Shown here: piece after piece, positions 1-10,246 of the stretch
Position numbering within the stretch: the first letter of the stretch is position 1
Layout of the letters: each line of letters starts with the position of its first letter
Assembly (NCBI GenBank): GCA_016713025.1
Contig: JADJPZ010000002.1
Span: 124,001 to 188,000, forward strand
Reading direction: 5' to 3'
Source of the DNA: Saprospiraceae bacterium
GTDB lineage: Bacteria; Bacteroidota; Bacteroidia; Chitinophagales; Saprospiraceae
Length of the DNA stretch: 64,000 nt
Made by a program: the position numbers and the translations under genes
Notes under the pieces: generated by a model
Databases searched by the model: none
Told to the model about the DNA's origin: nothing
What the model saw: the letters and a program-made list of their open reading frames with translations, nothing else

Positions 1-175
1 AAATTTCCGGCACAAGTTCTTCATTATACTCCTTAACACCATCAGGCGTTGACATTTTGATGCGAATGATTTCTTTACGAATAGTATCGATCTCAGCTGA
101 AAAACTCTCTTGTCGCTTAATGATGGATTCCAGTCGATCGAGCAGGATATCTAATTTATCATTTTGGTTTTCCAT
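1..175 (-). CDS. DUF2339-like membrane protein, N-terminal part only (runs off the window)
   Basis: Only the first 58 codons are present; the gene continues beyond the left edge. The start is the ATG at 173-175. The visible peptide begins MENQNDKLDILLDRLESI and is a charged amphipathic helix rich in Lys, Glu and Arg, typical of the coiled-coil leader of Bacteroidota DUF2339 multi-pass membrane proteins. No membrane segment is reached inside the window, so the family name is an inference from the leader alone. Confidence 0.5.
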   Translation of the reverse strand, partial: MENQNDKLDILLDRLESIIKRQESFSAEIDTIRKEIIRIKMSTPDGVKEYNEELVPEI

Positions 176-351
176 ATATATGTGTGATACCACAAATATG
201 GTATAAATTTTTGATTTTGAGAAATAATACTAAGTTTATCGGTAGAAGGAAACAGAAAGTATGATACTATGAACGCCAAGTTGAGAAAAAGCATACATAA
301 TAAACTAAGCTCATAAAGAACAAGAAAGAATAAGTTCATATACACTTTCCA

Positions 352-1095
352 TCACCCTTCCAGCCAATCCTTAAAATCTTTAACCCTCTCTCTGGATACG
401 ATGACGGTATCTTTAAAATCTGGCAGTAGTTTCAATGTATATCTGGAATTGAAGTAAGTTTCGATCTTTTCGATCGAAGGTTGGTGTACGATCATAGATC
501 TATTGATGCGAAAAAAGTCTTTGGGGTCGAGTAGTTTGAAGACAGTATCTAATGTCTCATCCATGAGGTATTTTTTGCCATGATCGCAGACTATGTGAGT
601 ATATCCTTCATCGGAGTAGAAGTAAGCTATTTCTCCTTTGCGGATGACCCGAAGGTGAGTACCAGATTTGACCAGAAAGCGCTCTTTGTATGTAAATGAC
701 TTCTCAGTTGGAGGAGCAAGTTCATTGGTTTTATATATGTGCACATATTTTTCCATAGCGGCATACAATTCGTCAGCATCTACAGGCTTAAGCAGATAAT
801 CGATGCTTTGGTGTTTGAATGCTTTGAGTGTATACTCATCATAAGCTGTGGTAAATATGATGGGGATATTGATATCAGCTTTCTCCAGGATTTCGAGGCT
901 CGTGCCATCCCCGAGTCTGATATCCATCAGTATCAGGTCGATGTCGCGTCGTTTATCCAGCAGTTTGATACCCTCGGCGACGCTGGCACAATGCAATATT
1001 ACTTCTGACGTATAAGGTGCTTCGGAAAGCAATCTTTCTATCCTTCGAGCTGCGGGGCTTTCATCTTCTACAATACAAATTCGGATAGGTGTCAT
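352..1095 (-). CDS. LytTR-family response regulator
   Basis: A 247-residue two-domain regulator. Residues 4-115 form a receiver domain with the acidic pocket E10/D11, phospho-acceptor D58 (LILMD), Thr82/83 and Lys103. Residues about 135-247 form a LytTR DNA-binding domain, including the FFRINRSMIVH stretch typical of the family. It overlaps the upstream histidine kinase by four bases (ATGA), so the two are translationally coupled and almost certainly a cognate pair. Targets cannot be read from the sequence. Confidence 0.93.
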   Translation of the reverse strand: MTPIRICIVEDESPAARRIERLLSEAPYTSEVILHCASVAEGIKLLDKRRDIDLILMDIRLGDGTSLEILEKADINIPIIFTTAYDEYTLKAFKHQSIDYLLKPVDADELYAAMEKYVHIYKTNELAPPTEKSFTYKERFLVKSGTHLRVIRKGEIAYFYSDEGYTHIVCDHGKKYLMDETLDTVFKLLDPKDFFRINRSMIVHQPSIEKIETYFNSRYTLKLLPDFKDTVIVSRERVKDFKDWLEG

Positions 1096-2168
1096 GATGT
1101 TTGACCATTATGGTTATTGTAATCCAAAACTGGCAAGCACACTTGAAAGATGCTTCCATCATTACATATTATAACTTCGGCATCTGTAAAGAAAGCATAC
1201 CTATTGCGTATATTTTCCAGCCCTACAGACGTTGATTCATCTTTATCGACAATCGGACTGATGTTGTTTTCAATGCAAAGATAATGAGTGGATGGGTCCG
1301 AATACAATTTCACATGCAATGGATTTTCTTTTGTAGTCATGTTATGTTTGACACAATTTTCAAATGTAATCTGCAGGCTAAATGGCAATATGTATTTATG
1401 TATCAGACCTGGGTCTATCTGTTCTTCGTATACAAGCGTATCTCCAAATCTTTCTTTGAGTAAGTGAATATAGGCTCGTAAATAAGCCAATTCACTCTCA
1501 ATGGTGACCAAACCTCCTTCTTTTTGTTCAAGGATGTGACGATATACTTTGGATAGTTTAGTGACAAATTTATCAGCTCTATTTGGGTCTTCTTGGATCA
1601 ATGACGATAAAGTATTCAAACTATTGAATAAAAAATGTGGGTTGATCTGACTTTGAAGACTCGACAGTTTAGTTTGAATATTTTCAGCCACGAGTTTTTG
1701 TTTTTCTACCATACTTTTACCTAAAAGCTGTGCTAAGAAAAAACTTTCATATACTACAAAAATTAAAAATGTAAAAACAATACTCGTTATGATTTTGATA
1801 GCGGGATTGGGAGTCAGTTCATCTTCCAATTTATATTGAAAAACAAAACTTAGTATCAACATTCCTACAAAATCAATGATGAAATATCCTATGAAAATAC
1901 AAATAACGGAAATCATCTGACGCTTGCGGATGTCTTCAAATCCGGGATATTTTCTCACCAATAAATAGTAAGCTCCCCTAAATACTAACCAAAAAATGGT
2001 GGTAAAATAAACGGAAACAGGGAAACACTCACTAAATACCACAAATTGACCATCTTTTAGCAAATGACCAAAAAGTAAAGTATTGATCAATAAAGCCGTC
2101 ACTGGTACACCGAACAGCAGTATCCATCTATCATCAAAACCAATTATGTCTTTACGTGACTTTAACAT
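1092..2168 (-). CDS. LytS-type sensor histidine kinase
   Basis: A 358-residue membrane kinase. About four hydrophobic segments occupy residues 14-150. They are followed by a coiled linker and the His_kinase (PF06580) block LQSQINPHFLFNSLNTLSSL with phospho-acceptor His178. The C-terminal ATPase domain shows the N-box FENCVKHN at 269-276 and the GLENIRNRY motif near 316-324. It lies four bases downstream of the DUF3995 gene and overlaps the LytTR regulator, which makes a three-gene operon. The signal sensed is unknown. Confidence 0.93.
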   Translation of the reverse strand: MLKSRKDIIGFDDRWILLFGVPVTALLINTLLFGHLLKDGQFVVFSECFPVSVYFTTIFWLVFRGAYYLLVRKYPGFEDIRKRQMISVICIFIGYFIIDFVGMLILSFVFQYKLEDELTPNPAIKIITSIVFTFLIFVVYESFFLAQLLGKSMVEKQKLVAENIQTKLSSLQSQINPHFLFNSLNTLSSLIQEDPNRADKFVTKLSKVYRHILEQKEGGLVTIESELAYLRAYIHLLKERFGDTLVYEEQIDPGLIHKYILPFSLQITFENCVKHNMTTKENPLHVKLYSDPSTHYLCIENNISPIVDKDESTSVGLENIRNRYAFFTDAEVIICNDGSIFQVCLPVLDYNNHNGQTS

Positions 2169-2172
2169 AATT

Positions 2173-2601
2173 TTAGTTACTAAGTGCTAAGATTAACGCT
2201 GATATACCTATGACCAAACATAGTGGAGTGTAAATTTTTGTGTCTTTGATGCCAAAGGTCGTATGCCTTACTTTTTTGAACAAGCCAACATAATTAAACT
2301 CGCCAATGGCACGTACAAGAAAGATACCTGCTATTGCCCATAATCCATATTTACTGATGATTTCATGGAAAAATGGTAATCGGAAATGAAATATTTTCAG
2401 GGATGCTATAAAAGCAAAAAATAATAAGCCAAAGGCTACTATCAAGGTCGGGATAATACCTGGCATAGGAAATTCAGTTTTGTCTTCCTTAGTCGGAAAA
2501 ACTCCATCGCTTGCCCATCTTCCTCCGAAAGCCCAATAAATGTGCAGACCTGAGAGAAATGTAAATATGATTATTAAAATTAAAGCTGGTAATGTGGTCA
2601 T
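2173..2601 (-). CDS. DUF3995 membrane protein
   Basis: A 142-residue protein with four predicted hydrophobic helices. The early HIYWAFGGRWASDGVFP stretch is the signature of DUF3995 proteins. It is the first gene of the operon with the LytS-type kinase and LytTR regulator. Function is unknown; the position suggests it could be an accessory membrane component of that signalling pair, which is inference. Confidence 0.8.
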   Translation of the reverse strand: MTTLPALILIIIFTFLSGLHIYWAFGGRWASDGVFPTKEDKTEFPMPGIIPTLIVAFGLLFFAFIASLKIFHFRLPFFHEIISKYGLWAIAGIFLVRAIGEFNYVGLFKKVRHTTFGIKDTKIYTPLCLVIGISALILALSN

Positions 2602-2656
2602 ATTTGTTTTTCTAAGAATTTTACTTAAAAATCATCATAAAAAGTCACTGAAGCGA

Positions 2657-2843
2657 TCCATTCTCCCATCTCCTTGTTCCCATCTCCTTGTTCCTTTCTT
2701 CCTTTCTCCCTTTCTCCCATCTCCTTGTTCCATTCTCCTTGTTCCGTTCTCCATTCTCCTTGTTCCGTTCTCCATTCTCCTTGTTCCGTTCTCCATTCTC
2801 CTTGTTCCGTTCTCCATTCTCCTTGTTCCGTTCTCCCATCTCC
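2657..2843. repeat. 21-bp minisatellite in a pyrimidine-rich tract
   Basis: Five near-perfect head-to-tail copies of the unit CCATTCTCCTTGTTCCGTTC plus T fill 2730-2834, preceded from about 2660 by degenerate half units. The period is a multiple of three, so both strands stay open as artificial repeat ORFs, which are not believed to be genes. The tract sits just past the stop codon of the TonB-dependent receptor and downstream of nothing else, so it separates two genes on the same strand. Confidence 0.9.
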
Positions 2844-2849
2844 AAGTAT

Positions 2850-5228
2850 TTAAAACTGAACCCTCCACAGTATATCAGGAAAGAATCCTATCTGGTACAA
2901 GGTATCTACTTTATTGTTCACTCTATTGTATCTCTTCGAAAATATATTTTGCTGGTTTGTTACATTTTGGAAATCCAAAAAGAACTGTTGGCTTACCTTT
3001 TTGCCATTCATACGGACACCGATCTTCGCGTCTAATCTAAAATAATTAGTCAATTTATTGCTGAATGCCTTATCGTTTTCCAGGATTTCAAAACCAAGTT
3101 TTCTAGACGCTTCGAGATTTACAGGTGTGATAAATCTACCGCCCGCAAAGGTACATTTAAAATCAGTGGTCAACACCATCTTTTTACCAGCTTTCCACTC
3201 TTTACCGCCCAATACATTGAAAACATATTCATTATTGAAGGCTGTATTTCTTTCTATACCATCACTTCCTTTGTACTTACTCTGAAAGACTGAACCTGTA
3301 AATAATCCATAATATGATTTGCTAAAAAATTTCTCTACTGTCCATTCAAAACCATAATTGCGCCCTGTTCCGTCATTGGTAAGGTTTCCAATAGTAGGAA
3401 AAACAAAATCAGCCCCGGCATTCAGAATAGAAAAAGAAGAAGGTGATTTTTCAATAGGAACATTAAATAGATGCTGATAGTAAGTTTCCAATTTCACTCT
3501 CCAATCATTGGCTGGTTTGTAGTCGATTCCTGTGACAAAATGGTGAGATCTAGTAAATCCCAGATCCTCATTTGAAGCTAAAAACTGACCGTTATTATTT
3601 GGTGTCAATAAGAAGAATACTGGCAATGGTTGAATTTGAGAATGTCAGCCGTATCCAGCATTGAATGATGTTTTATCTGTGATAGCATACGTGTAACCTA
3701 TTCTTGGCTCGATAGCTGCCTTAGTCTTGAAAGTCTGTATCTGACCATGAAGTCCTGCTATCCAGGTTGATTTTTCACTCGATTTATATTTAAACGATGC
3801 ATAAGGCTCTATGGTCATGATACGACCGTCAATATCTCTGGACGGGAGTAAATCAGGACGGCCATCTTTATCCAAATCAGGATTGTTGTCACGACTATCT
3901 ACTGTAGAGATGAGTGAGCGATTGTCAATGGTCAATCCTATACGACTACTGAGTTTTGCAGTGTATTTACTATTGAGTAATGTGTGAAGATTGATACGAT
4001 TCATGTCATCATTTACATCAGTGTAGGTATAACTTTCCTGATATGTTGTATCAGTAAAACGCTTTTCATCAAAGCTGTTTTTAGATTTTGAAAATGAAAT
4101 TGTTGACCTGATGAAATGTTTGTCATTTACATTGTAGGTGTGTTTGATTCCTGCAACTGCAAATTGAGATTGAGCTCTCGAGTCTGCATCCTTTGCTGCA
4201 AAAAAGTCTTCATCTTCCAGCTCTTTACCTATAAAGTTGACATCACTCAGTCCACCGATGCCAAATATACGAAAATTACCCCATTTTGAATTTCCTAAAT
4301 CAATATTGAAAGTGAGGTCCTGGTATTTTGGCGTCGCGTTGGTTCCAAATTTCAGACCAAATGCATCAGCTAGTTGAACAAAACTATACCTATAGCTAAC
4401 TAAGTAAGATTTATTACCTGATTTGCCTAAAGGACCTTCGACCATAGCTTCTAGTCCACTAAATGCCGCCAATTGGAAAGTATACTCTCTTTTGTCCTTG
4501 TTTCCTGACCTGAAACCTACATCAAAAACACCAGAGACTGCATTGCCATATTCTGCGGGAAAAGCAGAAGTCAGGAAATCGGAATTTTTGAGTAAATTGG
4601 TATTAAGTGCACTGACTGGACCGCCTGTAGTACCTAAGGTAGAAAAGTGATTTGGATTAGGTATCGGTACACCTTCGAGTCTCCAGAGAATGCCCGCTGG
4701 GCTATTACCACGTACTACTATATCATTTCGCGAATCATTCGCTGTAGCTACACCTGCAAAATTGGATACCAATCTACTGGCATCATTTCTGCCACCGCTG
4801 TATCGAGTTACTTCTTCGAGCGAGAATGTCCGCGCACTGATATTTGCCATTTCGTTGATGGGTTTGTCCTTATCTGTTTTAGCGGATATCACAACTTCAT
4901 CCAGAGCATTGATGCTTTCTTCCATTGTGACTTCCATTATCATCTCTTTACCAGAAGTAACAAGAATATTTGGAATGGTTACGGTTTCATAACCGATATA
5001 ACTAACCCTGAGGTTATACCTGCCAGGTGCTAAGTTATCAATTGTAAACTTCCCATTTTCGTCTGTGACTGAACCTTGAGTCGTAACATTATTTTCTAAG
5101 ACCTCCACTGCTGCCCCAATGAGTGAGATTTCAGTAACGCGGTCTTTGACAGTACCTTTTATGGTAGAATTTTGAGCTGAGAGTAGTTGAAAGAATGTAA
5201 AAAATAGGATGATAAATGATGATCTCAT
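2850..5228 (-). CDS. TonB-dependent receptor with CarboxypepD-like domain, one in-frame stop
   Basis: An outer-membrane receptor of 792 codons. A signal peptide (about residues 1-18) is followed by a carboxypeptidase-regulatory-like beta domain (about 22-105, with GYETVTIPNILV), a plug domain with NDIVVRGNSPAGILWRLEGV, and a beta-barrel ending in the outer-membrane-type C-terminal Phe (LWRVQF). A single in-frame TGA at 3645-3647, after FNAGYG, splits the frame; the barrel resumes in the same frame with HSQIQPLPVFF. The substrate is unknown, and there is no SusD partner next to it. It may be a true nonsense allele or a sequence error. Confidence 0.88.
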
Positions 5229-5249
5229 AATAAATATTTTAATTTAGGT

Positions 5250-5257
5250 CAAAGGTA
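5250..5257 (-). promoter_or_regulatory. Bacteroidetes -7 element of the TonB-dependent receptor
   Basis: On the minus strand the sequence reads TACCTTTG, matching the Bacteroidetes -7 consensus TAnnTTTG, 21 bases before the receptor start codon. No clear -33 TTTG is seen at the expected spacing, so this is a partial promoter match. Confidence 0.5.
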
Positions 5258-5404
5258 AGAGTTCGATATTGGTCTTGAGTACGCTTTTCTATGAACCGTC
5301 GAAAAAGGCCTGTGAATTGTAAATGATTGCCATCAAAAGCGTTTGTAAATAACGAAAAAGACTGAATCTGATATCGATTTACACTTATATCAAAGATATA
5401 TTAG

Positions 5405-5550
5405 TCGCTGAAAGTGGTTGGTAATACATAGATTCAGCGAATAATAAGTATAATAATAGTCGCTGAATGTACTTGTAAATATATAGATTCAGCGAGTAAT
5501 AAGTATTTTATTAGTCGCTGAATGTGGTTGATAAATTATAGATTCAGCGA
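5405..5550. repeat. Three tandem 55-bp units, each a 9-bp inverted repeat
   Basis: The motif TCGCTGAAT, an 18-base spacer and ATTCAGCGA occur three times with an exact 55-base period (arms at 5405/5432, 5460/5487 and 5515/5542). Only the first left arm has a mismatch. The array ends six bases upstream of the -33 element of the ATPase promoter. This arrangement suggests repeated operator or protein-binding sites for that gene, although stable stem-loops are also possible. Confidence 0.9.
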
Positions 5551-5556
5551 GTAATA

Positions 5557-5588
5557 TTTGTATAGTTGGTGTGAATATTGTATCTTTG
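5557..5588 (+). promoter_or_regulatory. Bacteroidetes-type promoter of the ATPase gene
   Basis: TTTG at 5557-5560 and TATCTTTG at 5581-5588 are separated by 20 bases, a full match to the TTTG/TAnnTTTG Bacteroidetes promoter. Because transcription would start a few bases after 5588, a GTG start at 5571 is excluded, and the ATG at 5616 (or 5625) becomes the likely initiator. Confidence 0.75.
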
Positions 5589-5615
5589 CAGCATGATATT
5601 TTAACAAGTATTTAT

Positions 5616-7061
5616 ATGAATGACATGATAGGTAGAGATGGAGAATTATCCATAGTTGACGATATTTATGAGTCTCAAAAGTCTGAATTACTGTTAGTTA
5701 TAGGCCGAAGAAGGGTTGGCAAAACTTTTTTTATTGAGCATGCTTTTAGTGAAGGTATGGCCTTTCATTTCACAGGCACAAAAGATGCAGAAGTCGAAAA
5801 TCAAATTGAAAAATTTGGACAACAAATCGAAAAATATTTTGATAAAAATGTACTTGAAATTAATATTAAAAATTGGGCCGAATCACTCAATTTATTGAGC
5901 AAATCTATCTCTGGTTTGAGGAAGTCAAAAAAGAAACGTGTCATCTTCTTTGATGAGTTCCCATGGATTGATACACACAAATCAAATTTCCTGAACGAGT
6001 TTACCTATTGGTGGAATAATTGGGCTTCAAAACAAAATATTATTGTTGTAGTTGCTGGATCTGCTACATCTTATTTGATAGATAGTTTTGAAAAAGATAC
6101 AGGAGGCTTACACAATAGGGTGACCAAACGCATAGAGATCAAGCCATTTTCTTTGTATGAAACTAAATTGTTTCTCACCAAAAATAATATAACTTTGGAT
6201 CATTATCACTTGGTACAGCTTTATATGGTCATGGGTGGTATTCCCTATTATCTAAGGGAAGTGAAACGTGGAGAATCTGCCACACAAGCTATCAATCGAT
6301 TATGCTTTGAAAACAAAGGATTGCTCAAAAATGAGTTTGATTTTTTGTATAAAGCACTGTTTAAACATGCTGAAAATCACATTAGTGTAGTCAAAGCATT
6401 AGCTTCAAAGCATAAGGGGCTGACTCGTCAGGAAATAGTAAGGCTGACAGGTTTGAGTGATGGTGGTGGCTTATCGAAAGTACTCAATGAGTTAGTCGCT
6501 TGCTCGTTTGTGCTTAGGCTTTCTTCCTTAGACAAAAAATCAAAAGAGATCATTTACAAACTAGTAGATGAATACACCCTGTTTTATTTCAACTTTATCG
6601 AAGGACATAAAAAAGTCTCGGGAGATGCATGGCTCAAGTTTGCAAATATGCCACATTTTACGGTTTGGCAAGGCTATGCATTTGAGAATATTTGTTTTCG
6701 TCATATGGATGCCATCAAATCAGCACTTGGTATATCAGGAATGTACACTGAAAATGTCTCTTACTACCACAAAAAGAACAAAGAATCAGTTGGCTTTCAG
6801 ATTGATATGATCATCGATCGGGCAGACAATGTGATGAATATCTGTGAGATGAAATTTTATAACAAAGAAGTGACAATAGATAGGCAGACCGCCGATAAGC
6901 TCAGACTTCGTAGAGCTAACTTCAAGGAGTTATCCAAAACACGCAAACTTCTGCTCAATACCCTCATCACTACATATGGAGTAGAAACCAATGAGCATAG
7001 CCTTGCTCAGATAGATAGTATCGTTACGATGGATCAGTTTTTTAGTCAGACCCGATTTTAG
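5616..7061 (+). CDS. P-loop ATPase with DUF234-type C-terminus
   Basis: A 481-residue protein of the archaeal-type ATPase (ATPase_2/DUF234) group. It has Walker A GRRRVGKT at about 30-37 and Walker B RVIFFDEFPWID around 108-119. A winged-helix region follows (HKGLTRQEIVRLTGLSDGGGLSK). The C-terminal DUF234 domain carries QIDMIIDR and CEMKF, which resemble a PD-(D/E)xK nuclease core. Family members are often accessory or mobile-associated, and function is unknown. The start was set by the promoter just upstream. Three tandem inverted repeats lie before the promoter. Confidence 0.88.
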   Translation: MNDMIGRDGELSIVDDIYESQKSELLLVIGRRRVGKTFFIEHAFSEGMAFHFTGTKDAEVENQIEKFGQQIEKYFDKNVLEINIKNWAESLNLLSKSISGLRKSKKKRVIFFDEFPWIDTHKSNFLNEFTYWWNNWASKQNIIVVVAGSATSYLIDSFEKDTGGLHNRVTKRIEIKPFSLYETKLFLTKNNITLDHYHLVQLYMVMGGIPYYLREVKRGESATQAINRLCFENKGLLKNEFDFLYKALFKHAENHISVVKALASKHKGLTRQEIVRLTGLSDGGGLSKVLNELVACSFVLRLSSLDKKSKEIIYKLVDEYTLFYFNFIEGHKKVSGDAWLKFANMPHFTVWQGYAFENICFRHMDAIKSALGISGMYTENVSYYHKKNKESVGFQIDMIIDRADNVMNICEMKFYNKEVTIDRQTADKLRLRRANFKELSKTRKLLLNTLITTYGVETNEHSLAQIDSIVTMDQFFSQTRF

Positions 7062-7067
7062 CAGTTT

Positions 7068-7271
7068 CTATTTTCGATCCAAGCCAGCTTGATATATTAG
7101 TCGAATTTTATTTTCAACTTCTAGCTTGCTTGCATCTTTTTTAACATATAGTGTCGAAACTTTCACCGGATTGATACCACAAAACTGGAGTGTGGACTTG
7201 CGCAATGCGTTGATTATTTTATTGCCAGAACCATAATCTCTTGATTTACAACTAAGAAAAATTTTAAACAT
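7068..7271 (-). CDS. Small unknown protein, member of a repeated family
   Basis: A 67-residue ORF beginning MFKIFLSCKSRDYGSGNKII, convergent with the ATPase gene. I do not recognise the family. A truncated copy of its first 20 or so codons occurs at 17258-17321 with conservative changes (CKSKDYGSGDKIINE), which supports a real ancestral coding sequence. Its start region coincides with the end AGAGTATGTTTAAA that also bounds the repeats at 17140 and 30386. It could be coding or a mobile remnant. Confidence 0.45.
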   Translation of the reverse strand: MFKIFLSCKSRDYGSGNKIINALRKSTLQFCGINPVKVSTLYVKKDASKLEVENKIRLIYQAGLDRK

Positions 7272-7309
7272 ACTCTAAAAAAGCCTTTTTTTTTGTTGTG
7301 ATTGGCGAG

Positions 7310-7340
7310 GCAGGGTTCAATCATTGGATATTGACCCTGC
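7310..7340. other. Stem-loop between divergent genes
   Basis: GCAGGGTTCAAT and ATTGACCCTGC pair over 11 bases with a single bulge and an 8-base loop. It lies in the gap between the small minus-strand ORF and the oxygenase gene. No T-run follows, so it is more likely an operator or RNA structure than a terminator. Confidence 0.5.
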
Positions 7341-7485
7341 AACTGGGGAAATATTCACCTTATTGTAATTTCCAATAATTATAAGTGCAGTAAAGTATGT
7401 CAGCCATTATTACATCTCTTTTGAACCAACAAGCCAATAATTTGGTTGTGATTGGAATAAAAAGTAACAAATAAAACCCTTCAAA

Positions 7486-9669
7486 ATGATTGATAAAAAT
7501 CTGAAATCTTCGATTATAAATTGCCTCAATGAGATTAAGGGTGGCGGAACATTTTGTACTGATGGGGTTAAAAATTTTGTATTTCCTCAATTAAGCATTC
7601 TTGGTTTAGGTGAGTTGGCATATCCTATCAATGAACTCCAGGCACGTGCACTCATCAATGTGGCACACAAAGCTCCTTATGGCAAAGGTCATGACACGAT
7701 ATTGGATCCAAATGTTCGTAGTGCTTGGGAAATCGATGCTTCGCAATTAAAATTTGAAGGGAAGGATTGGCCCAAATTAATGGACAGTATCCTCAAAAAT
7801 GTCCAAAATAACTTGGGTATAGAAGACTATACTGTCGAAGCTCAGATATACAAGCTTCTGATTTATGAAAAAGGTGATTTTTTCCTTACCCATAAGGATA
7901 GCGAAAAAGAAAAAGGTATGTTCGGAACCTTGATAGTTGCTTTACCTTCCACTCACAAAGGAGCAGAATTATTGGTGAGATTTGAAGGAGTAGAAAAGTC
8001 CATTGATTTCTCCCACTATTCCAGTCAAGGTAAGATTGTATTTGGTGCCTTTTATGCAGACTGTGATCACGAAGTAAAACCACTTCTGGAAGGATTCAGA
8101 GTTGTTTTGGTGTATAATTTGATTCAAAAATCATCAGGCAAAGTGATTGCTATCCAATCATATAAAAAACACGTAGAATGTTTGAAAGCTTGTTTGACAT
8201 AAGCAGAGTCACAAATTTCTGATTCCTATCGCCCGATGGTTGTACTTTTAAACCATCAATATACACCGGAAAATTTTATACAGGAACAACTCAAATTAAA
8301 TGACCGGGCAAAAGCGATCGCATTGTTGCAAGCGGCAAAAGAAGTAGGACTAAATGCTAATCTTTGTTTGGTTACTGCCACTAAAGAAGGTTCGCCTTTA
8401 GAGTATGATGATGATTGTGAAATCATAGATGAGATATTTGATGAAAGTATCAGTATAGAAAAATGGGCAGAAGAAAACTATCCTGAGCTGGGAGATTTTC
8501 ATCTGGATGATGATCACATCATAGCTTCATTCGATATGGACAATGATGAGCCATATGAAGTGGAAAACTCGGGCTATATGGGCAATTATGGGCCTGATAT
8601 CACCTATTGGTATCACTATGGAGCGGTAGCAGTTTGGACAGAAGCACAACATAAAAGGATTCTTTTGGGTGCATCAGATAGCATTAGAATCAACTGGTTG
8701 GATTATTACAATACCAATAGAGATAAGTTGGACAGTAAAGAATTGGAGATGGCCAGATATTTGGTACAAATCTTAAGTGGGCAGGAACAAGATAAGGATA
8801 AATTTGATTTCGATCCAGTCATCGATTGGTTGATTTTAGAAAATGACAAAGCGCAATTAGAGGATTTGGGTTATAATTTATTAGAGCGATATTTATTCAA
8901 AATAAAAGCTGAAAAATGGCTTGAATTAGGGCAACATTACGGTGTCGAATCCATCAATGAGCTATTTAACAACCATATTAAATTATGGAATCAAAAACGT
9001 GTAAAACAACTAATAGCTATACTACACGAATTTTCTGAAAAACGCCGATTTGATGAATTTGTAGGCATTCAAATGGCACTTCTTCCATCCTATTACTTCA
9101 AAATGATGGCAGAACTAAGAGTTAATGAATTTCCGATTGATGCAAAAACGCTAACAAAACTCGCAGAGTTGGAAAACACTTGGCCACAAACTGAAATTTG
9201 GATATCATCAATGTTTGGTTTGCTGACCCGATGTGAAAGTTACGAGTATCTGGAAGAAGTTTGGGCAAAGACAATGTTGGATATAAAAACTATCATGCCT
9301 CTTATCCTAAAAATACTGAACGAAACCATCACACGATATAGCATCAGAATAAACAACAAACCCGAACCTCCCAAGGACTGGACAAGACCCATTCCTCAGG
9401 ATACTAGATTTAAAAATAACTGGGCCATATTAGAACCATTCATGCAGTCTCCGACTACACAGGTATTTGAGTATAGGAAAGTACAAAAGGAAAGAGACGA
9501 TATGGAGTATACAATCAGAAACTCCAATGCTGATCTCAAAACCCAAACCATAAAAAAGGGCTCACCACACACATTGCTCATCACTAAAACACAAGACCAT
9601 TATCTCCGTCAAATGAAAATCTGGAATCATGACTGTATGATATTGGAGAAATTGGAGAAAAAGAAGTAA
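7486..9669 (+). CDS. 2OG-Fe(II) oxygenase-fold protein with long C-terminal extension, one in-frame stop
   Basis: The N-terminal about 230 residues match a prolyl-4-hydroxylase-like 2OG-Fe(II) oxygenase. THKDS supplies the His-x-Asp pair, CDHEV the distal His, and EGFRVVLVYNL the 2OG-binding strand. The remaining about 480 residues are unrecognised, acidic and probably helical. A TAA at 8200-8202 (after LKACLT) interrupts the frame, which continues in the same phase with AESQISDSYRPMVVLLNHQY. CAA to TAA would explain it. Substrate unknown; neighbours give no clue. Whether the stop is real cannot be decided here. Confidence 0.75.
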
Positions 9670-9725
9670 TGTAGAGTGGTACGGAGACTTGTCAGTATCT
9701 CCCATTCGCAGTTGCATCAATTTCA

Positions 9726-9909
9726 CTAGTGCGTAACAAATGGCAACTTCTCCATCTTGCTCACTTCGAGACTCACGAAGCCTAAGTCATCGACTACCTT
9801 GCCTAGTACGATGTAGCAACCTTTACCCTGAAATGCGTAGGCTTTGAGGCTCGGCGGGAAGTGTACGGTGTCAAAGAAGTGGCCATCGACGTCGGTCATC
9901 GTACCGAAA
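9726..9909 (-). pseudogene. DnaE C-terminal fragment, copy 1
   Basis: The minus strand reads FGTMTDVDGHFFDTVHFPP and continues to KMEKLPF before a stop. This matches the C-terminal end of Bacteroidota DNA polymerase III alpha, which normally has an FFDTVHFP...GKVVEEFGF pattern. No start codon or upstream dnaE sequence accompanies it. Related fragments lie at 12989 and 13892 in the same orientation. Confidence 0.75.
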
Positions 9910-10246
9910 ACTAAAAAGATCCTAAAACTAAGGAAGCAAATGATAATATTGCATATATGAAAATGGGTTTACCAATATTTTAGTTTGATCAAATTTTTGG
10001 CAGAAATTTTATTTATTATCGAGACTGTAAGAATTATTAAAGATGAAGAATATATGCCAGTGCCAATCACATCTTTTTAACATAAATCTCAATACAATTG
10101 TAAAAATGGATCAAGAAGAAACGGACTTAAAATATATGCAAGAACAATTTTTTGAGATACCGTAAAACTATTTCAGTATAAAAAAAGAATTATTGCCGCT
10201 GATAACTTGAGCAGTTGTTTTTGTTTTCCAGCTGAAGGATTAATCT
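9910..10246. other. AT-rich intergenic stretch
   Basis: No ORF of useful length, repeat or promoter was recognised here beyond a 19-codon chance frame. It separates the first DnaE fragment from the end of the large secreted protein gene. Confidence 0.5.

Noticed and set aside
151..345. A 64-codon hydrophobic frame on the minus strand after the LytTR regulator
   Set aside because: It overlaps the start of the DUF2339 gene, is very AT-rich and has no recognisable family; hydrophobic frames arise easily in such sequence.
2635..2868. Repeat-encoded open frames (MENGTRR-type) on both strands
   Set aside because: They are by-products of the 21-bp repeat, whose period is a multiple of three; no start context or homology supports them.
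3645..3647. TGA recoded as selenocysteine or tryptophan
   Set aside because: Other genes in the window end at TGA normally, there is no Cys-aligned position or SECIS-like hairpin evident, and TAA and TAG interruptions also occur.
4647..5033. Opposite-strand open frames inside the receptor gene
   Set aside because: They shadow the well-supported TonB-dependent receptor frame and have no domain of their own.
5405..5550. CRISPR-like array
   Set aside because: Only three units, each with an internal inverted repeat and similar spacers of constant sequence, and no cas genes; a tandem operator array fits better.
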